Assembly: GCA_018806985.1 (NCBI GenBank)
Contig: JADANN010000451.1
Location: 1,550,001-1,614,000, forward strand
Direction of reading: 5' to 3'
From: Angiostrongylus vasorum
Lineage: Eukaryota; Nematoda; Chromadorea; Rhabditida; Metastrongylidae
Length of the DNA: 64,000 nucleotides
The notes below the pieces were generated by a model, which saw nothing but the letters and a program-made list of their open reading frames with translations, was not told where the DNA came from and made no database searches. Each line of letters opens with the position of its first letter. The stretch's first letter is position 1. Shown here piece after piece: positions 58,056-64,000 of this stretch. Both the position numbers and the translations under genes were made by a program.

Positions 58056-59102
58056 ACTTGACCGATGAATTTAATAGAAGAGACTGAAAGTTGTAAAAAG
58101 GACACTTTTGGGCCACATGAAAAAAGTCGCCGGTTGACTGAGGTATTCAGGTCTACGTGTTCAGCTGTTTGAGTGAACAATTATGTTGCGAAAAAGCCAA
58201 CTGACACTATATGACCACGTCCTAGTAGTCCTGTACTTCATAACGTTAGCCCGTTCCATGGTTTACTGCTAAGGCTGAAAAGAGTATGCCTAGGATTTGT
58301 CTTACAAAGGCTATACGGCAAGGTTAATTGCTCTATTACTATTATTACTACTAGTAGTTGTTATAAACCGTATAGAACGCGTTGATGAAGAAACATGACC
58401 GTATAAAGTGATGAAAAGGTAAAATCACTGCAAATGATGAACGAAGAACGATTTTCAGTAGGACTAGCAATTCGTGTTTGAAATCTAGCAAACCTGAATG
58501 TTGATGAATCAAAAATATTTGTTCCAATTTCATTTATAATCGGCGGTCCAGTTCTTGTTGACTTTGCACTTCTCTACCCAATAGCAATTTAAAAAAACCC
58601 CAATAGAATGAACGATAGACATAGAATCACAGAGGGACAAAATCAACGTTGAAAACTGGGCCACAGAACTCCGATTCCAATTCGATCCTAGTCAAATAAA
58701 AGTTGACAAAACTGCCCGCCCATCATAAGGTCGCATTGCTTACGTGTTTGCTCTGAAGCGAAAAAAAGATGAGAGTCGTAAAAGTGATAAGCGCAACGGC
58801 GTGAACCACAAGGGTCACTGAGGTCTCGACCGCAGACAAACTGAGGGAGCAGGCTCTGAGCACTAACCTGGCGGACGTGCTTGAGCGAGGTTAGCCTTTC
58901 ATATGAAACACACTTTCAAAAGCACATTATTTTAATCTATAAACTATTTTCGCGCAAGTTATAACAATTACTACTAATCTTTGTTTGCGACGAAGTTGAC
59001 GATACTTTGCCGTAATAAAAGAAGATAACATTCATAGCATAGAAATTTGCATATTGCAGCATCTTTTATCACACTTAATCCGTTTTTTTATTGTTGATTT
59101 AA

Positions 59103-59325
59103 GGGCGCGTGTGGCGCAGTGGTCGGAGGCGCCCCACGACACACACGTGGGATCGACCCCGGCGCCCATGGCTCACCAAGCCTTCCATCCCCTCCGGTGT
59201 CGGCAAATTGGTACAAGACTTGTTTGGGAGGATAGCAGCACTTGGTTGACATATCGACAGGCCACTGCGAATCATTGTAAAGGCCAGATATTTTTACATT
59301 TACCTCCAACGACGCTTTAAAGATA
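59103..59325 (+). repeat. SINE family A copy, 3'-truncated
   Basis: Consensus-like head: GGGCGCG, A box TGGCGCAGTGG (59112-59122), B box GGATCGACCCC, then GGCGCCC. It stops within CACCTCCAACGACGCTTTAAAG; the usual GAAGTCGAATGC tail is missing. Confidence 0.8.
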
Positions 59326-59339
59326 TAGATGACAGATAC

Positions 59340-59489
59340 ACTATACACACCCGAACACACACATTGGCTCATACATACATGCATATACACACATACACAT
59401 AGACATTACACGTACACACTGACATAAACATAAACATACACACATACATACATACATACATACATACATACATACATACATACATACAT

Positions 59490-59550
<61 letters not shown>
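59340..59550 (+). repeat. (CATA)n and (CA)n compound microsatellite
   Basis: CA-rich sequence leads into about 16 CATA units (about 59441-59507) and then a CA run to 59549. Cys/Val/Met-rich minus-strand frames here are artefacts. Confidence 0.95.
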
Positions 59551-59551
<1 letters not shown>

Positions 59552-59619
59552 GAACCACATTTTGTGTCAACCCCTTTATGATTAATTCTTCCTATTCTTG
59601 TTGAGCAAACATGAGGTGT

Positions 59620-59690
59620 TATTTTTATTATTTATTCACGAACAAGCTGACGTTCCGACGGATTTCGCCTTCCTCAGAGCCGCTTTCTAT
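59620..59690 (-). repeat. PLE end fragment with decayed hammerhead-like motif
   Basis: Inverse of CTCTGAGGAAGGCGAAATCCG, then CGGAACGTCAGC; GAAA is changed to GGAA. It corresponds to the 22.4 kb PLE end (GAGGTGTTATTTTTATT flank shared). Confidence 0.6.
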
Positions 59691-59799
59691 GAGTCTTCCA
59701 CTGAAACTATGTCGCGTAGAGACCAACCGCACAGGATTTACATGGAAGCGTAATGTGCCCTTTATGAGTCACAGATGATCAGAAATAATTCAACTTTAT

Positions 59800-60055
59800 T
59801 CCAACTCAACCATCTTAACCAATACCAGGATCCGCCACCGTCCTGGTATCAAAGTCGCATGGTGGTAAATCTCCCTCTGATCCACAAGGGCTGCGACTGC
59901 CTGTGGCAGTGACGACGTGGGACAGACTTTGGCCATGCTGTCCCTCGGGATTCCAGGGAACCACAATGACTTAACCAGCAAATCTCCGATAAATGGTGAT
60001 TATGCTAGGACCCCCCACAACTAGTGATGACGGGCCGTTCAAGTATCAAGTAAGT
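59800..60055 (+). repeat. Family D repeat
   Basis: CAATACCAGGATCCGCCACC to GGGCCGTTCAAGTATCAAGTAAGTA, with the CTGACC-type block altered to CTGTCCCTCGGG. Confidence 0.72.
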
Positions 60056-60225
60056 ATCCCAACTCATAGTGAATTTCAAACAAAATGAAGTGGAAAGCGC
60101 TAACATATCATCCGTATCCAGTATTTGCCAACAACACATGAATTTTATCGTATTAGCATACGAAATGGAAGTCATTTCATTCCCAGCAAACTAATCACTG
60201 TCTTTTTCCTCTGTACAATAAACAG

Positions 60226-60381
60226 AGCTGCGTCGAAAAAGCCGTGAAAGTCACGACCGGCAGAACGAGGTCACAACTGGAACTTTCCAATTCCTCAATT
60301 ACTCCAACGATCGAAAAGTTATCGGGACCTATTGAAAAGCCCGCATGCACGCCAAAGAGTGCAGGATTGTCTTTAACATAA
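60226..60381 (+). CDS. Candidate terminal exon, unidentified plus-strand gene
   Basis: Acceptor CAATAAACAG before 60226; phase 0 frame of 51 codons plus TAA. It encodes SCVEKAVKVTTGRTRSQLEL, then a Ser/Thr/Pro-rich tail ending KSAGLSLT. It is the only long plus frame here and could be the 3' exon of the gene contributing the 46.97 or 55.9 kb exons, but the links are not shown. Confidence 0.38.
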   Translation, partial: SCVEKAVKVTTGRTRSQLELSNSSITPTIEKLSGPIEKPACTPKSAGLSLT

Positions 60382-60857
60382 ATGTAGCGGCAGGTTGTTT
60401 CATGGAGTTGAAAATTACGAGGAAATTGATTTCCTCAGCATGGAACTTCTCTGGGATGGGGTTACTGTAATGAATCGTTGTATAAATATAAAGTAAAGCG
60501 ATACAAGGAAAATTCAATGGTGTAGATGTAATGTATGCGATTTCAAAGAAGGTAGCAGAAATAGAACAACCAAGTAGAAGAGTTATGAAAGTAAGAAAAA
60601 GTATAAAGCAAATGTTTTAGCGATAGTAAATTAAAAAACGTGTATTAAAATGAGCGCAAGGAAACATCGTAGAAAGTATCGCCATCAAGAATGCTCACTG
60701 GAGATAGGAAATATGACAAAGACTCCAGCGACCAGACGAGAATATGGGTGATACAGAGGGCGTTAAGCCTGAAGGCAACCCCGGCATTCCACGCGGTAGC
60801 CACACTGTCTGTGTCCAAAGGGCATTCCGCACAGGATGAATGCATCACATACTCCAG

Positions 60858-60998
60858 GTGATGAGTGCCATAGCCTGTGGAGGTCCGTGTAGGCAGAACA
60901 CGTACGTCAACTACGGCGGAATGTCTTCTCCGCAGATCTATCCATGCAACGAGACCGACTCCAGCCCTACCAACGAATCCTGGAAAGATCCGTGGAAG
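60858..60998 (+). CDS. Candidate exon, unidentified
   Basis: Acceptor CTCCAG before 60858 and donor GTAGGT after 60998; phase 0 at both ends (47 codons). It encodes a Cys-containing, Asn/Ser/Pro-rich segment (YVNYGGMSSPQIYPCNETD), possibly extracellular with an NES glycosylation-type site. An overlapping plus frame (60689-60860, MLTGDRKYDKDSSDQTR...) is also open, so the true frame is uncertain. Confidence 0.3.
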
Positions 60999-61330
60999 GT
61001 AGGTCTGAAGAGGGTCTCGAGGGTATGTACAAGGAATAGTTGATGTCGAACGTTGAGAACATATCTCATATTGGCTAAGGTTGATTTAGAATGATCAAAA
61101 TAGTTCCCATATTTGTCATGACCACATTTTGAGGGAAAATGGTCAGTTTAATGAAAAGAACTTCAACTTGTCTAACATGGCAGGGGAGGGTAATGTTTTA
61201 GAAAGAACCCATGTGATCATAAACATAGAAGCATAAACGTCTGACCAGGACGTCGCAGTTTGAAGATGGAGATTAACTGCTATTCTCCATAATTGCGAAA
61301 GGGTCAAGAACTAGAGTGATATACTTGTAA

Positions 61331-61650
61331 TTATCAACGTGAGAGCGCGTGTAACACAAGGGCGCGTGTTGCGCAGTGGTCGGAGGCACTCCCTGCAACA
61401 CGCGCGTGGAATCGATCTCCACGCCAATGGCCCACCAAGCCTTCCATCCCTATGGGGTCGGCAAATTGGTACCAGAGTTGTCTGGGAGGATGCCAGCACC
61501 GTATCCATACATCGGTAGGCCACCGCGCGTCATTGTAAGGGCCAGACATATGCATTCAGTCACCTCTAAAAAGATAATGAAGTCGAATGCATGGCGCATC
61601 CCTTAGATATTGATCAACGTCGAGAGCTTTACCTTTTTTTTATCAACGTC
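61331..61650 (+). repeat. SINE family A copy with target duplication and partial head duplication
   Basis: Element from about 61341 (partial head GAGCGCGTGTAACACAAG, then full head GGGCGCGTGTTGCGCAGTGG from 61360) to the oligo-T tail at 61633-61640. Direct repeats TTATCAACGT flank it (61331-61340 and 61640-61649). Confidence 0.82.
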
Positions 61651-62674
61651 AGAATGACACCAATGCTAAATCTGGCAAGGATCACCAGAAAATCACTGGA
61701 CGAAGAACAAAATTTTGGTAGTAAAGGCAAGTTCCAAAAGATTGATATTAAAATGAAGGTCATTTTTGCTTTGTTTACCAATTAATGTAATATAGTACTA
61801 CTACCTATTTATTTCACTACAACCTCGACTATCCATGCAGGTGATTCCAACAGGGACCTACAGAATTACCGCCGGTTCTCCTGGTGCGCTAAAGTTGCTT
61901 GGGAGCGCAGAACGGACAGGCGTGGCATTTCACGTGTGGATTCATTCATTTCACTGTTTTCGAGTCCCATCTCCTTCCATGTCATTCGATTGCAACCTTT
62001 TATTTAAATCGATGTAGAGAATACAGTTAACTGTATACAAGTAGTACAAGCTATGCAGGACTGGTACATGATCGCATTTGGTCGAGTCGACGTATTTCTT
62101 TCTTTTCTTTCTCCTTCTTCTTTCTTCTACGTTCTTTCGCACATTTTCTGTTCTGGGTGGAGTTTGTGGACTGAATAAAATTTCTGATCACTAGCAAATC
62201 ACATCTGTTCTCATCTGACAAGTGGTATGATATGTCACTTTCAGAGACGATAACATCAGCAATCAAAAGGAGTAATGGATGCTGTGCAGCCTTACGATCC
62301 AAAACTGGTAACAAGCGACTGTGATTGTTCTCTGACCTGCCTATCATTAAGCCAAGTCGTTTGCTAAGAGGAAAAACCAGAGTGTAAATCAACTTGAAGA
62401 AAGCAGGACAGATCCTCCTGATCCATTCGTGTTTGATTTTCTCGTTCTTTTTATCGTTTATTACTACTTTTTGCCTTAAAGCCTTCTAAGCTACATGGAG
62501 ACCACATGTTTGAAGGAAGGACTAGTGCATATACCATACTATTTGGACGTTTCTTGTGTTAGTAATGCCCTTGATTCTTTCCTTTTAAATGGAATCAGAC
62601 TTTAGGTAGGTGGTGATAGGACCGGTGAAGAGTGCTTATTTGAGGATCAGATCCGTTGCTGAAATGTTGTAGTA

Positions 62675-64000
62675 ATGAGTGAGGCACCTTCGGTCGAAAA
62701 CGTCTCGTCCATCTCGACAGCTGATGGAGCACCGAGGAAGTTGACGAAAGCCGAAAAGAAGGCACTTTACAGACCATCCTATGCCGAACCTCACGAGACA
62801 AGACGCAAAGTCCTAAAGGATGTGTATATGAACGAAAAAGATGAGGATTTAAAACATGAACTGATAACTTCTATTCTGTTCTCTGTCTATGAGCTGGATG
62901 AGAATCCATACATGGCCATGCTTCAGCTGCACAAAATTTGTCCCGATTACTCATCAAATAAAGCAAAATCTTTAGCTGGTGAGCCATTTTTCTTTTACAC
63001 GACACTTCTTTCTCACATACTGTGCGGATACCAGCACTTCTCGCATTGTATTCGTTTCTTCCTAGCCTTCGTCCATTCAACTTTTTACATGTGGCTTAGG
63101 TGGCTGCTTGGGAATTTTCTTTTCGTCATGAACGTCGTTGAATACTGGTCCAGTCGATTCTCCTTGGAGTCCTAGAAATAGGCCGGGCTAGAGCGTTCCA
63201 GCTTGGATTGCGGAGAGTGAGCCTTTCCCAGATAAATCTGGTACCAATTTCCCAACTCGGTAGGGATGAGAGACTTGGTGGGCCCGGAGCGGGATCGAAC
63301 CAGCATTATGCTCGTCGTCATGATCGACACCACCACCATTGTGGTACCCAGTCGCTTGTTAGAGACTTGCTGCAGAATATTGAAGTGGTCATGGTAAGAG
63401 AAACGTTAACTGTGCACGCAGTTCTAGAATTTTATCTCATAACTACTGTAGGTCTCACTGTTGCTTCTTTGCGAAATTGGTTGTCCAAACAGGAAAGCCC
63501 TATTGACATCTTTAATAGGTACGTCACTGAGGAGTTGCAGGTTAGTTTGCCTCGGTGATGGAAATCTTCATATGTTCTACTTCTTGGTGTTTAGTACTGA
63601 ATACTTTCCAGATGGAGGCCCTTGGTGTTGCTACTGCTAAGCCAGTTCATTTGAAGTTGTTCAAAGAAATTTTCTACCTGGATAAACCTGAATTACTACC
63701 GTTTATTAAGGAGCAAATCAATGTAGGGTCAAGTTTTAACTGAAAATCCACAATAGAAGAGCACTGCTGGATTAGGACTTCATTTTTATTGTCCTTCTTT
63801 ACTATTGAAGAGATGGCTTGATAACTTTCTGAACTCATTTTTAGTCAATGATCTACCGACATTTGTTTAAAGAGGCCATGGATGTGGTTAGGGAATTCAA
63901 ACTACACCACGAATATGGCTTGGATGAGTTTGTGATCCCATGTCTATTGCAGGACAAATTGAATTCAGTCCTTAAGTACATGAAAAATGACAAGCGATTA
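62675..64000 (+). CDS. MUT-7/EXD3-like exonuclease family protein, N-terminal part (runs off the window)
   Basis: Four exons, all in phase: 62675-62978 (donor GTGAGC), 63452-63540 (donor GTTAGT), 63612-63722 (donor GTAGGG) and 63845 to the window end. Joined they give about 226 residues with no stop. The start MSEAPSVENVSS is followed by a basic stretch (LTKAEKKALYRPSY) and then helical repeats. The last visible segment contains DEFVIPCLLQDKLN, which resembles the conserved helical region before the DEDD 3'-5' exonuclease domain in EXD3 and C. elegans MUT-7. MUT-7 acts in small-RNA amplification and transposon silencing in the germline; that this copy does so is inference. The catalytic domain would lie beyond position 64000. 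Intron 1 contains a minus-strand SINE of family B. A two-codon upstream ORF (ATG TTG TAG, 62664-62672) precedes the start. It could also be an EXD3 paralogue rather than MUT-7 itself. Confidence 0.62.
62990..63358 (-). repeat. SINE family B copy in intron 1 of the MUT-7-like gene
   Basis: Minus strand. The head has A-box-like TACCACAATGG (inverse at 63340-63350) and B box GGTTCGATCCC (inverse at 63292-63302). The body has the inverse of AAATCTGGTACCAATTTCCC, and the 3' part starts in CATACTGTGCGGATACCAGC. It fills most of the 473-bp intron. Confidence 0.72.

Noticed and set aside
59103..59175. tRNA gene
   Set aside because: A and B boxes are present but the same head recurs in many copies fused to a SINE body, and the cloverleaf is incomplete (the T stem and acceptor stem overlap).
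59341..59560. Cys/Val/Met-rich minus-strand frames
   Set aside because: Translation of the CATA/CA microsatellite.
1..64000. CRISPR arrays, bacterial operons, rRNA genes
   Set aside because: No regular spacer-repeat pattern, ribosome-binding sites or rRNA sequence seen; all signals are eukaryotic.

Overview
The window looks like nuclear DNA from a parasitic nematode, most likely a strongylid (hookworm-like) species; this is inference. Coding is confined to short exons (about 60-300 bp) with GT donors and nematode-style TTTTCAG/TTTCCAG acceptors. Introns are long, and most of the sequence is old interspersed repeats. No bacterial-style operons, rRNA, true tRNA genes or CRISPR arrays were seen.

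Layout. (1) 4.4-32.3 kb, plus strand: a large split gene resembling EFCAB7 (EF-hand calcium-binding domain protein 7). At least a dozen exons were placed and the reading phase agrees across most junctions. Its introns hold Penelope-like element (PLE) copies, an RTE-type LINE and several SINEs. (2) 32.8-38.5 kb, minus strand: a five-exon gene with all introns in phase 0 and a 261-residue product of the FAM89/LURAP1 leucine-repeat adaptor type. It converges on the first gene; the two stop codons are about 470 bp apart. (3) 38.5-62.6 kb: a repeat-dense region with simple repeats, a mariner relic and LINE fragments. It also holds scattered candidate exons on both strands (about 46-49, 55.9 and 60.2-61 kb) that I could not join into a recognised gene. 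(4) 62.7 kb to the right edge, plus strand: four phase-consistent exons at the start of a gene resembling the MUT-7/EXD3 exonuclease family, cut by the window end.

Repeats. One PLE (about 0.87-3.5 kb) keeps a reverse transcriptase with a YVDD box, a GIY-YIG endonuclease segment and long inverted pseudo-LTRs. At 19.6-24.9 kb there is a mosaic of PLE pieces in alternating orientation that includes a long inverted repeat. The PLE ends carry hammerhead-ribozyme-like core motifs. Three SINE-like families have tRNA-like pol III boxes: A has a TGGCGCAGTGG A box, oligo-T tail and 10-12 bp target duplications; B has a TAGCACAATGG A box; C has a GTGGTGGTGAACGCGTTAG head. A fourth family, D, shares its sequence with the 5' part of the RTE LINE and ends in an AAGTATC-like tail.

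The recognisable host genes do not form one pathway: a calcium-binding scaffold, a kinase/cytoskeleton adaptor and an exonuclease-type small-RNA factor. The theme is a gene landscape heavily loaded with retroelements, next to a gene of a type known to silence transposons.
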